From NCBI GenBank assembly GCA_027625915.1, contig JANTQA010000008.1, positions 6,503,501-6,567,500 of the forward strand: DNA of 64,000 nucleotides, read 5' to 3'. This stretch comes from Anaeramoeba flamelloides. Taxonomy: Eukaryota; Metamonada; Anaeramoebidae. Numbering within the stretch: the first letter of the stretch is position 1; every line of letters starts with the position of its first letter. The notes beneath the pieces were generated by a model, which was not told the origin of the DNA, searched no databases, and was given only the letters and a program-made list of their open reading frames with translations. The position numbers were made by a program, and so were the translations under genes. Positions 1-13,337 of this stretch are shown here, one piece after another.

Positions 1-304
1 GAAATTTTTAATTAACTTTGGTTTTAGTAAATTACTAAAAGAGGAATTTTTAATTATATCTTGAAAGAGATCAAAAGAAAATATCATTTGTACTAAATTA
101 TAAAAAAGCAACAAGAAAATTGATGTTTATTTTGGGATTACCAGATAGATAGTTTTTGTCAAATTAACTTATTGATTTACTGTTGTTACAAATTACAAAC
201 AGAACTCAATTTCAGGATTTAGATCTCGTAACCTTAAAAAAAATAAAATGTAAAGTTTCATTTTTTTCTCAAATAACCTATTTTTTTATTTGCTTATTAT
301 TACA

Positions 305-3300
305 ATGGATCTTCACACAGCTTGCAGATTAGGAAACCCAAATTATGTTAAACAACTTTTAAATTCAGGAAACAATCCTAACCTTCAAAACCAAGATGTA
401 ATTATCTGAATTCCAAACATTCTGTTTTGAAAAAAAAAACGTTTTTTTTCTCTTTATCATTTCTTATTTTTGATAGGTTTTACACTTCTTCATTTTGTTT
501 TTTTTCTTCTTTTTTTTTTTATTTGTTTTATGAATTAGGGCTTTTATCCACTTCACCTTGCTTCTCAGGTACCTCAAGTACACTCAATTGGTTTCCTTAT
601 AAAAGCAGGAGCAGATCCAAATAAAAAAGATAGCAAGGTAAACCAACTTGTCATTCCCTTTTTAAAAATATTCTCAAACAAAGTTTTCACTAATTCTTCT
701 TAAAATGCAATCTTTTTATTATCAATTTGAATTAGGGATACACACCATTATTTATTGCATGCCAACACGGCTTATATGATATCGTAGAAGTTTTGTTAGA
801 AAACAAGGCTGATCCAAATATCGAAAATGATGAAGTAAGTTTTATTGAATACTCAAAAACAAGGGGTGTTTAGAGTAAAAAAAAACAAACACTCACTTTT
901 TAATTTTTTTTCTTATCAAAACCTATTCGAGTTCTGAAAAAGGAAATATTCTCTTTGTTTTTTTTAATTTTTTTTTTTGATTTTTCTCTATTGCTAAATT
1001 AAATAGGGCTTTTTTCCTTTATACTTTGCTTGTCAAGAAGGCGATTCCAAATTGATAAAACTTTTGATCGAAAAAGACGCAGAAATTGAAAAAATAACTC
1101 CACATGTAATTTTAATTTCTTTTTTTGTTTGATTTCTTATTTTTTTCTTCAAAAGAAACATTTCCAATTTCTTCCTGAAAAGTATTGAGGTTTGACCCAA
1201 AAAGATTTTAAAGTTTTTAATTCTTGGTTTGGTAATGAGGACTAAACAAATATCCTAACCCAAGTGCTTAATTGTTTTTAGGTTTTGAATTAACTATTTT
1301 ATTATACTTGTCGAGCATAATTGATAAAAGAATAAAATTACTTTCTTGTTAACACTGGACTAAAAAAAGAAAATTAAAAAAAAAAAGTTAGACAAAACTG
1401 ATACCTTAATTAACATTTTCATCATTATTAATAAAGTTTATTTATATTATAATCAACATTTCAGAACTTCAAATTCTGTGGCTGTTGTATTTATGTTGTT
1501 AACAGTACTGTGATTTTTAAAAGTCTCTAGGTGATAAAACAAGGTTTTTTTTTATTTTTTTCCATTTTTTCCCTGGCTGAAACACTTTTATATTGGGAAG
1601 AAGAGTTACAAAAGAAAAAGGTCAAGTGGTTACTTGCTAATACCGTGGTGACACTGAAACACGAAAGTATGAGTAACTTGAAAATAAAATCTAAAAAGGA
1701 AAGACAAAAAATGCACATCGATTTAAAGCAAATCAGATCAAAAAGAAAAAAGAAAATAAAACAATTAAACAAAGATCCCCAAATGAACATTCATGATCAA
1801 TTATCAAATTAAATTAAATCAACCAAAAATATTGTGGTTGTGATTTTGGGAAGTCCTTAATTAACAATAGCATTGGTTACTTTGATTTTTTACCAATTGC
1901 TTCTTATAAACCCTTTTTAAATTTCTTTTTTTTTTTTTTTCTTTTTTTCTTTTCGATTTTTTGTTGTTGCTTTTTAAGCATAAAAAAATAATTTGGGTTT
2001 GTCTTTCCTTGAACAATCGTGAAATTTATGATTTTGACGCTTAAATTACCTTTGAGGAAATTTAAGTAAAAGGACATTTAGAGTGTAATTTACACTTTTT
2101 TAATAATAAAAAAATAAACGAGGTGTTTTTTTTTTGTGTGTAAAAAATTGTTAAATCGCTGTGTGAATGAATTTTAGTTGAATTCAACTTTGAGATATTT
2201 GCTTTAATAGAGAAAAACTAACAGTTTTAAAATCCCTGTTCTTTTCGAATAAAACTGAAATATCGAAAAAAAAACATTGAATGATAATTATTGAAAGTTA
2301 AAATCAACACTGACAAAAAAAAAAATAACTTTCAAATAGATTTTTGATTGAAAATTTTAAAAAAAAATGAGTTTAAGGGATTTTTCAAGTACAAGTTCAA
2401 ATTTGAAAATAGTTCAAACTCGTAAAAGTAACTCTAAAAAATATTTAGAACAGCTTTGGAAAATTTTTTTGTGTTCAAAGATTTGAGATGGAAATTTTGA
2501 AATTGTAAAATCAAATTTTGGTATGATAGAAGAAACGGTATAATAGTGAAAATTGTTTAATAATTAAAATTTCACATTTTATTATAAAAAAAATTCTAAG
2601 TGGGTAAATTTGATTGGGGATTATAGAACACTTTCAAGATCTTTTTTATCAACATTTCCACTGTTTTCACCTGAAAACATAGTCCTTAAAAGGATTTAAA
2701 TAAAATCTTATATTTACAAAAAAAAAAAAAAAACATTAAAATTTCATCATCATGGATTATTTTTAATTCTGTTTTTGTAACCAAACAATTATTGATAATT
2801 ATTAAATTATTATTATTTATTCAAACTGTATTATTAAAACTATTATCTTTATCAACTTTTGTGAAAAAAATTTCTAAATTTAATTTCAAAATTCTTTTTT
2901 AATATTAAACAAAAAATTGAAAAATAAATTCCTATCAAACGGATAGTCATTTGAATTCATAAAAAAAAAATATACAAAATCCTGGTTAACCAACCCACAT
3001 TATCCAAGACTTATAGATAAAAGTTACACTAAAAATTATTCGGCAATGGTAACAATATATAAAAGAGGGTATAAAAATATTCAAAAAATTAAAAATCCTC
3101 GGCTATGATAAATTAGTTAATCTTCTCCCTTTTAGAAAAAAAAAAAAAGAATCTGAAAATATCAATTGAAAATATAAAACTTTAAAAAAATTAAAACTAG
3201 AATTAGATAATTACTGTTATAAAAAAAAAAAGAATAAGAAACAAGTTCAAGTTATAAATGTTTAGTTTTTTTTTTTATTATTATTTGAAAAAGTTAAATA

Positions 3301-4685
3301 GAACACAAGTGGAAACAGTCCCGAAAATTTTCCAAAATGGTTTCTCTCCCGATACCATTTATTATATATATATATATTATGTACGTTTTTTTCCGGATTC
3401 AATCAGAAAATTATTTTTTAAAATATTGCTCAAAATCGAAAAAAAGTTGAATTTTGGGTATTTTTTCAATTGGGATTTTACAATTAAAAAAATTTTTTTT
3501 ATTATTTTTTTTGAGATTTTTTTAAAAATTTTTTTAACCACTTTTAAATTCCTTTTTTCCAAAACCGGGTCGATTTTTTTGAGTTTTTTATAATACCTTC
3601 TATAATAATTCATCAAATTTAACCACCCCAAAAAAAATTTTTTTATTGATTCTTTTTTCAAAAATTTAATTATTTTCGAAAATAATGATTTTTTGGATTA
3701 CTCTAAAAATACACAGAATTTCTTAAAAATCAAATGAAAAAATATTTTTTGATTTTTTTTAAGTAAGAAAACAAAATTGATGAATTTGATCCCAAAAATC
3801 AAAAATTTCATTTTTTTGAAAAACCAATTTTCCAATGAAAATTGCGTTTTTTTCGAAATTTCGAAAATTTTATCCAAACTAATTTTTTTTTTTTTAGGAT
3901 ATTTACTATGGTGCGAGGCGCGCCAACAATACCCAAGTATAATCAATGTTTTTTTGCAGGACAAAAATCAAAAAATCATTTTTTTTATTGTGCCCTAAAT
4001 CGCTAGAAACAACACTATAAAAAAAAAACAACTTTTTTTGGGCAGCCGATATCTCTTTTTTTTTTCTTTTTTCTCATTTTTTTCTCAACAATAAAATACT
4101 AAATAACTCAAAAATAAAATAAAAACTGTTTAAAACTAAGATATCTTCGTTTATTTATAAACAATTAACAATAAAAATAATAAAAATAATAAAAAAATAT
4201 AAAAGCAGTAAAAAACAAGAGCAAAAAAGGCCAATATTATTTATAAGGAAAATTCAGAAGTCACACACCCACCTGAACCCCATCAAACATCAAACCCAAG
4301 TTCTAATATTAGATATAATCTTTTCCTAATTACATTTTATCAATATTTGTCCCACTTTTTAGTTATTATAAGAAAAAAAAATAAACAAGATTTTAATAGT
4401 TAAAAAAGTAAAAATTCGAGAAATTGTAAAGTAAAGTAAAAGAGAGTAAGTTAAGTTAAGAAGTTAAGTTGAGTTTAAATAAATAAGTTTATTTGTTTTA
4501 AGAAAAATAGTTACTTTGGTTTCGTTCTGAAAGTGAGTCCATTGGAAGTTTTTGTGAATGAATATGTTTTTTTTTGGAAAATTAAACATCCAAAATATCA
4601 TTTCACAGAACCTTTTTTCGAAAAACAAGATAAACACCACCGCTTTTAGGAAAAAAAAAATTTCGTGATCTAGCTTGTGGATCTT

Positions 4686-4727
<42 letters not shown>

Positions 4728-7700
4728 ATTGTAGTTTTCTTTCTTATTTTGAAAGTAGAAAAAAAAAAAATTTTTTTTTGAGAGGTGATGTGATTGAGGA
4801 GAGTAGTAACATCAATGAAAAGGGAGTTAAGTGTTTTGTTTTATTTGTTGTTTAATTTTTTTTTAAGAAGAAAATAAAAGAAAAGTAATAAATAGACCAA
4901 TCAATAAATAAAACGAAATCGATATAAAACTAAAATCATCAACCAAAATAAGTTTACATTGATAAAATACACAGAGCAAATAATCTCTTTGTTAACTCCT
5001 CACCAAATCTTCTTTTCCAACATGATTACTTTTTATGCTTGATTTTATCCTATTTTGTTTATTTATTAAAAATAATTTAAAAGAAAAAACAAATTAAAGT
5101 CTAAATAAAAAAAATGAAAAATAATTCCATTGTGTTAAAAATGAGAGTAATTCATAAAAATGTTGGTATTGTTGTTATTAAGTATCAAATTTCAAATTCA
5201 ATTTTGGACATTTGAATTATTAACAAAAATAAATGGTTTGTTTTAAACTTAATATTTCTTGATATTTGGAGAGATTTTGTAATTTTTTTTTTTTTTTTTT
5301 TTTTTGAATCTAATTTTCTTTTATTAACTACAAACATATTATTTGAGTTTTATAAATGATGATTTTTACTTAGAAATTTTTTTAAAAACTTCAATTTTTA
5401 ATAAAAGTTGATAAAAAATATTTAGTAAAAAAAATATTTTGAGTTTTCAATTATTTTTCAAGTTTTTTTTTGAAATTGTGAAATTTTTATTACATAAAAA
5501 GAAAAAATCACAACTCAATTTTTTATTATAAATATCAAACCTTTTTTTATTGTCATGTATTATTTTTTTTTGAATAAAAAAAAAGAAATCATAATTTTAT
5601 TTTTTGCTATTTTATTCGATTTTCTATTAATATAATGATACTACTCTTGGCGAAAAAGAATATTCAAAATGAAAATTTAAATATCAAAAAAAAAAATTTC
5701 TTTTTATTGATTGTATGTTTGAAAATTATTTTTCCAAAATTTTAATGACAAAAAAAAATATTTTCTAATTATTTTGAGCAATTTTGAAATTTTCAATTTT
5801 TGGTTATTAGTAAAAAAATTTTTCAAACCTGATTTTTTCAAAAAAAAATGATAAAAATATAATCTACATATTAAAGTACCTTACTACTGATAACTTTTTT
5901 TTACTTCAAAAAATGTATTTTTTTCTAAAAAAATTGGAAAAAAAAAAAAAAAAAATTAAAATTTAAAAAAGTTATTTTTACAAGCTTTTTTTAAAACATT
6001 TGGCTATAACTCCTTAAATATAGTATATTACTGTTTTTTAGAGTTCAAACACATGTTTAAATTGTGTCATTTCTACATGTTTATTTCTTAAATAATCAGT
6101 AACACATTAGAATTTTTTTTTCAAATTTTTTGTTTCCACTTGTGAAGTTAAGTTTTCCAAAATTTAAAAGAATAAAGTAAAAACTTCTGATTTTACCCAA
6201 TTATTTTTTTTAAAAAAAAATAAAATCACAGCAAACCAGAGGAATTAAAAACCCAATCCATTCAATCACTCTAAAATAAAGAAAGAATTTTTTGCGAAAA
6301 AAATTTTTCATTCTCAAGATGTACTCTGATTTTTTTTTTCTTGAGTCAATTGTTTCAAGCTGAAATCTTTCCTATATAACAACCTTAGTTTAAATATTTA
6401 ATGTTACAAAAATTTCATCATATATCATTTTTTATTTTTGTTTTATTTATCTTTTAAATATTTATTTGTTTATCTACTATTCTATTTATTAATAATCAAA
6501 CAATAAATTGCTATTTACAAATGTTTATCAATAATATTAGAAAACAACACCATTGTTTGCCGCTATAGTCTCTAACCATTTAGACGTTATATCATATCTT
6601 ATTAAAAAGAAAGCAAATTTAAACCATCAAGATAAAACTGGGGTAACTCCATTATTATTGGCATGTATAAACGATAATAATGAAATAATGAAAGAACTTT
6701 TATCAAATGGTGCAGATATCAATTTATGTAATTCACAAGTATGTATTTTTTTCTTATTCTAGTTTTATTTATTCTTAAAACTTTTCGGCAGATAAGATAT
6801 TTCTAAAAAAGTCTGGCAAATTTATTTTAAAAGTATCTATTATGAAACCTAATTCTAATATTATTATTAAATATTCAAAATTCTTTTCCATCATTAATTG
6901 ATTCTTCATGATAATTCAATTTTCTTGTTAGTATGACATTACTTTATTTAAATATATTAGAAAGTTTCTGATCTCAATTTTATTTGATATTTCTGAGGTG
7001 TGAAACTTTGTGTTTATTTTCTACTTTTTGATCATAAAAATTGTTTTCCTCAGATATTTAATCTTGATTGAGATTTCAATGCAATAGAAAACTTATAACT
7101 GTATTTTATTGTTTAAAAAATTGTTTTTTATCTTAATCATATTTCCCATCTTTTATTGAATTTAGCCAAAACCTTGTTTTGTACAAATAAAATATAATCA
7201 AATTGTTTTCATTTTTTTGAAATTTTGATGAATATATTTAGAAATATACATATCGTTAGTCATTGATTCAATTAGTTGTAATATTTTACTTAATTTAATA
7301 TATTTAATTTATGAATAAAAATACCAAAAACAAAAATAGTTTTTAATTAGCTGAAAAAAAAAAAAAAAATACAACACTTTTTTGGAAATACCTTATCATC
7401 ATATATTGCCTTGTATTTTTCTGATTAATTTTAATAATATATTACCAAAATTTATCACCTCCTCTATTTTTCCAAGCAGGAATATTTAAATTTTAAATAA
7501 ATTCCTAAACAATATTTTCAAAAAAAAAAATAAAAAAAATCTTTCATTTTTATTTTATTAGTTGAAGAGAGGTAAAAACAACAAAATTATACCCTGATTG
7601 TATTTAGTTTTTTTTTAGTTAAAGTTTTGATCAGAAAATAAATAGATTTTCGGAAAACAAAAAGTAAAAAAAACATAACGACAAATAGGTCGTAATTTTG

Positions 7701-10700
7701 TTGTTTTTACCCCTTTTCAATAATAAAAAAAAAAACTTTCTATTTTTTTTAAAAAGAAAAAATTAAAAAAAAATAATTTTTAAACTTCAAGCTATCAAAA
7801 AAGAGAGAAAGAAATTTTTTTTCATCTGCCTAAACCCTTAAAATCATTTTAAAATTGTTAATCCATCCGAATAATAACAGGTATTTAGATAAAAGTAAAT
7901 AACTTTAAATGAAAATTTTTATTTTAGAGCAAAGATAAGAAAAAGAGAAATAAAATCAAGAGATAAAAAATAATAAAAAAATAACAAAAAAAAGCAAAAA
8001 TTATTTTTTTTTAAAACTTTTGTTTTGAACTCCGAGTGCTGAATGGGTTATTGTTGGTTTTTTACATTTATGTAACTTATTTTGATAATTTATACATAAC
8101 CACAAGAATATCACCTGTTTTGGTAATTATCATGTTGCAAAGAAGTTGGCACCAGTAATATACATTATTTCATTTCTTAACAGAAGTCGTTCCCAGCACA
8201 ATTTAATTGCAAATAAAAAAGAAGTTAAATTACCGTCACCATTTTTCTTCTTAAATATTTTACCCACCAAATTGGAACCACACGTCTTTTGATTATTTTT
8301 TTTTCTTCTCTACTTTTTAATGAAAAAAAAAAACTAAAAACTAAATCTTTTTTTGGGAAAAAAACGGAAAACTCAAAAAAAAGTCAATGGAAAAATAATA
8401 AAAAAAAAAAGTTGAAAAAATGAACAAAATAAAAAAAGAAAAAAAAACTTACAAGCTACTAGAAAAAATAAACCATTACAACATCTGAAATTCAATAATT
8501 AGGTTTCTGAAAAACTGCTTTCGTGTAAGGGCAATAGGTATCGATTTAACCCCAACGGTCTCAAAATAAATAAATAAAATCTTTAACAATTTAAATACAA
8601 AATTTTAAAATCAAAATTGTAGAAATAATCATAAAAAAATTGAATTAAAAAATTATTTAATTTATAACAATAATTAGAAGTTTGTAGTGAGGTAATTAAT
8701 TGTTCTTTTTTTATTTTTTTTTTAAGGGAGTATGGATCAAATACTTTTTTTTGGTTATTTTATTTCTTATTGTCTCAAAAATTATCAATTTTGAATTTAA
8801 TTTATTAATAATAAATTAAATTCAAAATCGAAAATAAAATCAACTAATTATTGGTTTACTACTCCCTAAATTACCAATTATTTGATTTCAGTGCTCAAAT
8901 CCCATTAAAATGTAACAAAAATTCAAAAATCATAAAAAAAAAAAACAAAAAACCATGTTTAAGAATTCACACGTATTTATGTTTTTTTTTTCAATAAATT
9001 CCAAAACATTTAGAATAATTTTTTCTTTTAAAAAAAACAAAAAAAAATTAAAAAATTTGAAAATTACTATTATGAGGTTTGTAAATTTACAAATCGAAAC
9101 TTTGAAACTTCCAGTGATTTGTTTAGATTTTTTTGAAAAAGAATAATTCATTGTCTTCATTTATCATATTAAAATTTATTTCCTTTTAAATTTCTGATTA
9201 TCAATTTTTTTTTTTTTTTTTCTCATTAATTATATTTTTTAATATACTATTAGGGTTTATCTCCAATTTATATTGCTTGCCAAAGAAACAGTCTAAATGC
9301 TGTAAAGGAATTATTAAAATATAAACCAGATGTCAATGTTGTAACGAGTGAAAAATCCGTAAGATTCCTATCCAATTTTTTCATTTTTTTTAGAATCTAT
9401 TATTCTGTGAATATAAATTTTTTTTTTTTATATTATTACTCACATAAATATATTTATATATTTTATACACACAACTATATTAATATTTTGATATCATACG
9501 TATACCGATATTAGAAAATTTTCCCACTTGTCATGGCAATACAAAACCGATCGCTTCCAATCATTAAACTTTTAATTGATGGTGGTGCTGATGTTAATAA
9601 ACAACATTTTACAGTAAGTACTTTAAAACTAAAAAACTATAAATCTAAAAAAAAAAACCCGAATGAACAGTTTTTTCAAAAAACTAAATTTCCAAATAAA
9701 TCAAATATTTTAACATATAGGGTTCCACACCTTTGATATTAGCTTGTCAAATTAAAAGTGAGCGCATTGTTGAACTTTTATTATCCTCGGGAGCAAAACC
9801 TGATCAACCAAATAAAAATGTAAATAATTTGTCTTAATATATTTATATTAAAATATATCTTTTAAAATAAAACCTAAAAAACGAATAATAACTATTATCT
9901 TTCACAAAAGGGATCAACACCATTGATGATTTCAACAAGATTAGGACACTTGCCTATTGTTGAAAAGCTTGTTGATTATGGAGCAGATAGTCATCTAAGA
10001 GATAAAAAGGGTAAAACAGCGTATTCCCTTTCTGTGTTGCAACCACAAATCAGAATGTTTTTTATGCAAAGAGAGCATCCAATTGCATTTGATCTTCTTG
10101 AAATGTTCAAAGAACAGGCTTTTTATGATTTAAAAATAAATGTGAAAAATGATGAGGAAATACTTGTAAATGAACTCTTATTTCGAGCAAGAATTTCTAA
10201 TGATGAAGAGACAATTCCAGAAAAGATCAACGAACAATTAGAGATCTTCAAAGAATTTTCTGAGGAAGAAGCATTGGATTTTTTAGAATGGGTTTATTCT
10301 GGATTAATGGATGACGAAGATAATATGACAATATTGCAAATTGCCTCAAAACTAGGTATTACCAAATTCGCAGAAAAATCTGATCCACAAGGATTGAAAA
10401 GTGATATTCTCAAGTTATTAGCATTAAAGGAAACCAAAAATTTCACAATCCATTTTTCCAACGAAGAGATTAAAGCACATCGTTTTTTGCTCTACGCTAG
10501 ATGTAAATTATTGCGTGAATTGTTTAAAAAGGATTCAGAAATTCAAGAATATCTCGAAGAAAGTACATCATTCGATTTAGAAAATTTGAAATTATTTATT
10601 CAATACCTATACTCAGATAAAATCAATTGCACCAATGAAGACCAAAAAAATCAATTATTAATAATTGCAAACAAATTTGGTTTATCAAAATTCTCTTTTT

Positions 10701-10738
10701 ACCATTTTAAAAAATTATTAGTAATTGAGGAAAATTAA
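305..10738 (+). CDS. Ankyrin-repeat protein with two C-terminal BTB domains, nine exons
   Basis: Exons: 305-397, 539-637, 736-834, 1007-1105, 6541-6738, 9254-9358, 9515-9613, 9721-9819, 9911-10738. All introns are GT-AG and phase 0, giving 572 aa. Residues 1-297 are ankyrin repeats with the usual TPL..A and ..LL..GAD.N signatures. Nearly every exon is exactly one repeat (99 bp); exon 5 (198 bp) carries two and exon 6 is 105 bp. The last exon completes one repeat and then has two BTB-like regions, about residues 363-451 and 461-561; the second has the clearer core (IHFSNEEIKAHRFLLYARC). Ankyrin-BTB proteins usually act as adaptors, often for CUL3 ubiquitin ligases; no substrate can be inferred here. 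The ATG at 305 opens directly into a repeat, so an upstream exon is possible but not visible. Introns 4 and 5 are unusually long (5.4 and 2.5 kb). The domain call is firm, the function open. Confidence 0.88.
1580..2110 (+). repeat. Dispersed repeat family A, copy 1, with coding-like remnant
   Basis: This matches 11003-11550 over about 500 bp. Shared landmarks are a block reading LYWEEELQ, a GATCCCC block near 1775, a TTGCTTCTTATAAA block near 1900 and a TGTAATTTACACTT block near 2090. The 5' part reads as a Lys-rich, coiled-coil-like peptide for some 90 codons. The 3' part also matches 62945-63075 in inverse orientation. It looks like a decayed dispersed element or gene fragment; the family is unknown. 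Confidence 0.6.
3300..4060. other. Patch of distinct composition inside intron 4
   Basis: This stretch has runs of A and T broken by C/G-containing words that are rare nearby (CCCGA, TTCCGG, TTTCGAAA). It includes GAGGCGCGCC at about 3915, one of the few GC-rich octamers in the window. Frames are open on both strands for 70-110 codons, but the translations are mostly Phe/Lys/Ile and resemble nothing. It may be an insertion; no boundaries are visible. Confidence 0.3.
4690..4726. repeat. Poly-T tract, 37 bases
   Basis: A pure T homopolymer inside intron 4. Another 50-T tract sits at 40228-40277. Such runs recur throughout the window and may be length-variable or misassembled. Confidence 0.9.
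6739..9253 (+). other. Long intron 5 of the ankyrin-BTB gene (2.5 kb)
   Basis: AT-rich intron with many A/T homopolymers. No additional ankyrin exon, RNA gene or clear repeat was recognised in it. Confidence 0.6.
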
Positions 10739-13337
10739 TTTTTATGTTAATTTTAAAAAAAAACTTTTCTTTCCATTGTTTTCACTTTTGCTTTTTAACT
10801 ATCTTTTTTTTAGATTTTTATCTAATTCTTTCAAATCATTTATAAAAGAAAATAAATAAAGTATCCTTTATCCATTGATAATTTTCAAAAGTTTTTAATT
10901 TAATAATTTGTTTTATGTTTGAAAAATTAGATTGTATTTTTAGCTTTTTTAATAAATTTTAAATGATATTTTTTACCATTTATTTCCTTATCTGGAATTT
11001 CTTTATATTGGGAAGAAGAGTTACAAAGGGAAAAAGATCAAGTGATTACTTAAGAATACGAAGAAATTGAAGCAAGACATTATGATTAACTTGAAAAGAT
11101 AATCAGAAAAATACAAATGCAAAGAATTACCAAAGGTTTGTAAAAAATCTGATCAAAAATCAAAAAGAATTGAAAGCAATTAAATAACGATCCCCTCAAA
11201 TAGATATTCATGATTAACTATCAAACTAAATTAAATTAAGCAAAAGTAGAATGGCTTTGCTATTTGGTGTTGATTAATTTTATGATATTATTAGTTTTTT
11301 TTTTTTTGATTTTTTGCCAAATGCTTCTTATAAAACCTTTTTAAATTTCTTATTTTTTTTTTTCCTTTTGTATTTTCAATTTTTTGTTTTTTCTGGTTAA
11401 TTTTTTGTTTTTGTTTTCATAACTTTGATAATCAATTACATGTGTCCTTCTCTTGAATAATCCAGAAACCCTGATTTTTAGCTTAAATTTAGGAAAGAGG
11501 ATATAAGTTAAAAAAAATCTTTCAAGTTTTAATTTACACTTCTTCAATAATAACACAAGTTTTAACTTTGAATTAACTTGTATATGAAAAATGAAAAATA
11601 TAAACGAAAAAAAAACAGCTTTTTATGAACTCTTAAACATTGCAGAGAATTACCTATGTTTTTGGGTTGATTTAGGAGTTAAGTATATATTGGCTTGAAC
11701 TTTTGATATAAAAAAACAAAGGGGGGAAGATAAATGAAATTTGAAAATTAGTCCTTTGTTATTTTTATAAGATAGTTGATTTGATAATGGGGTAACAAAG
11801 TATTTAGTATAATATAGTATTCACCCAAATCCTACATTCCCAAAGAGAATTTCATTTTTTATCAATTTAACTTTAATAAATTCTTTAAAAATCCAAAAAA
11901 CAGTAATTTTTGATTAATTTCTTCTTTTCAGCGAATTACTGAAAGTAAAATTCCTGTAAACTTTCACACACAATACATAATCTCTTTAAAAAAAAAAACA
12001 AAATAGGTTTTGATAGAAGAAAATATAATATAAGCAATCAATCTAATCACACAAGAATAAACCAAATTTTTTTTCCGTAGAAAAAAAGGAAATTATATTT
12101 AAAAATCAAAGAGAGTAAATTTTATCCTCAAAAGTCTTATTTGAAAACATCAATTTAAGGTAAAAAATGAAATAATTATTTACTTAGAAAACGAAGAGAA
12201 GATTAAAACTTCTTTGTAACGAAATATTTTGAAAGTAGAGTTATCGGATTCATCAAAATGGTTATTGAAATAATTTTTTTTTTTTACATTTTTTGTATTT
12301 ATCCTAGATACTGAAAATATTTTGGAATTTTTTATGGGTTTATTATTAAATTTTAAAATTGGTCAAATTGAAATTTTTCATATTTTTTTTTCGTGTTTCT
12401 TGATTATTATTATAGGTAAGAAAGTTTTAAATTATTTTTAATAATTGTATGGGAAAAATTAAAAAGATTATTTTGTTTTTCGTAGTATTTTATTACTTAA
12501 ATTGTTGAAAATCAAAAATTTTAAAATCATCATTTTTGAAATATTTTTAAAATTTTGTTCGAAACCCAATTTTAACACAGAAAGTTAAGTGGAAATTTTT
12601 TTCCCCTGAAAACAAGTTACAACAGTCTAATTGGTCTCTTAAATATTTTTTTTTTTAAAACCCTTTCCAAAATTTTCTCGAATGCCATCCAAACCTCCCA
12701 AACCTACTCTAGAATACTTTAACCTAATCTAAAATATCTTAACATACCCATAAAGGGGGTTTAAAATAACCACAATCAATATGTTTCAATGGTTTTGACT
12801 ATTTTGGAAAAAAATTGGAATTTGACTAATTTTGAAATTTGAACTAATTTGAAAAAAAATAATTTTCCCTCTTTTAAAAAGCGAAAAATCTATTAATATT
12901 TAATAAAATCCACCATTAACTTTACCAGAATCCAAAAGAATGGAGAAAAATTTTTTATTTTACTCAATTATTTTAAATTCTGGAAAAGCTGAATTCGTTT
13001 TCATAATTTTTTCTGCTTTATTCCAAAAATCTATGGATTTTCGAAATGAAACAGAAAACTCGATAAAACCTAAAAACATGAAAAGTTAATTTTTCATTTG
13101 GTAATTCAAATGGTGTTATATTTTTTTTTTAATATAATATCTTTATGATTTTTTTTCATATCGACACCTTTCTCCTCTTTTTTTTTCTTCTAATAACTCC
13201 TTTTCAACATTAAAAAAAGAAATATTAAACTTTAACATTTAATTATGGATCAAGATTTGAAATAGTTGTTCTAAAAAAAATAAAGAATCAAAATAATTTT
13301 CTAAAAAATATAGTTAATTTTTTATTAATCTAATTTG
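10739..13337. other. Convergent intergenic region, ankyrin-BTB / eIF3e
   Basis: This lies between the 3' ends of two convergent genes. It contains copy 2 of repeat family A (11003-11550). A short block at 12215-12260 (ATATTTTGAAAGTAGA) recurs at 46484-46520. Otherwise no gene is visible. Confidence 0.6.
11003..11550 (+). repeat. Dispersed repeat family A, copy 2
   Basis: Same order of landmarks as 1580-2110: the LYWEEELQ block, the GATCCCC block near 11191, GCTTCTTATAAA near 11321 and TTTACACTTCTTCAATAATAA near 11530. It is broken as a coding sequence. Divergence between copies suggests an old family. Both copies lie in or next to the same ankyrin gene. Confidence 0.6.

Larger units (their letters stand above)
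1106..6540 (+). other. Giant intron 4 of the ankyrin-BTB gene (5.4 kb)
   Basis: This lies between two phase-0 ankyrin exons. It holds a decayed dispersed repeat (about 1580-2110), an odd patch at 3300-4060, and a 37-base poly-T tract at 4690-4726. No further ankyrin exon was found by reading for TPL..A motifs on the plus strand. The rest is AT-rich sequence with no recognisable gene. Confidence 0.7.

Noticed and set aside
3377-3964. Minus-strand open frames of 88-94 codons inside the ankyrin intron
   Set aside because: Almost only Lys, Ile, Phe and Asn from A/T runs. Overlapping frames on both strands are equally open, so this is a composition effect.
10736-10738. Reassigned stop codons (TAA or TAG read as Gln), as in some protists
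   Set aside because: TAA ends the ankyrin-BTB, CacyBP, fusion, SRPK and uridine kinase genes at plausible C-termini, so the standard code fits.
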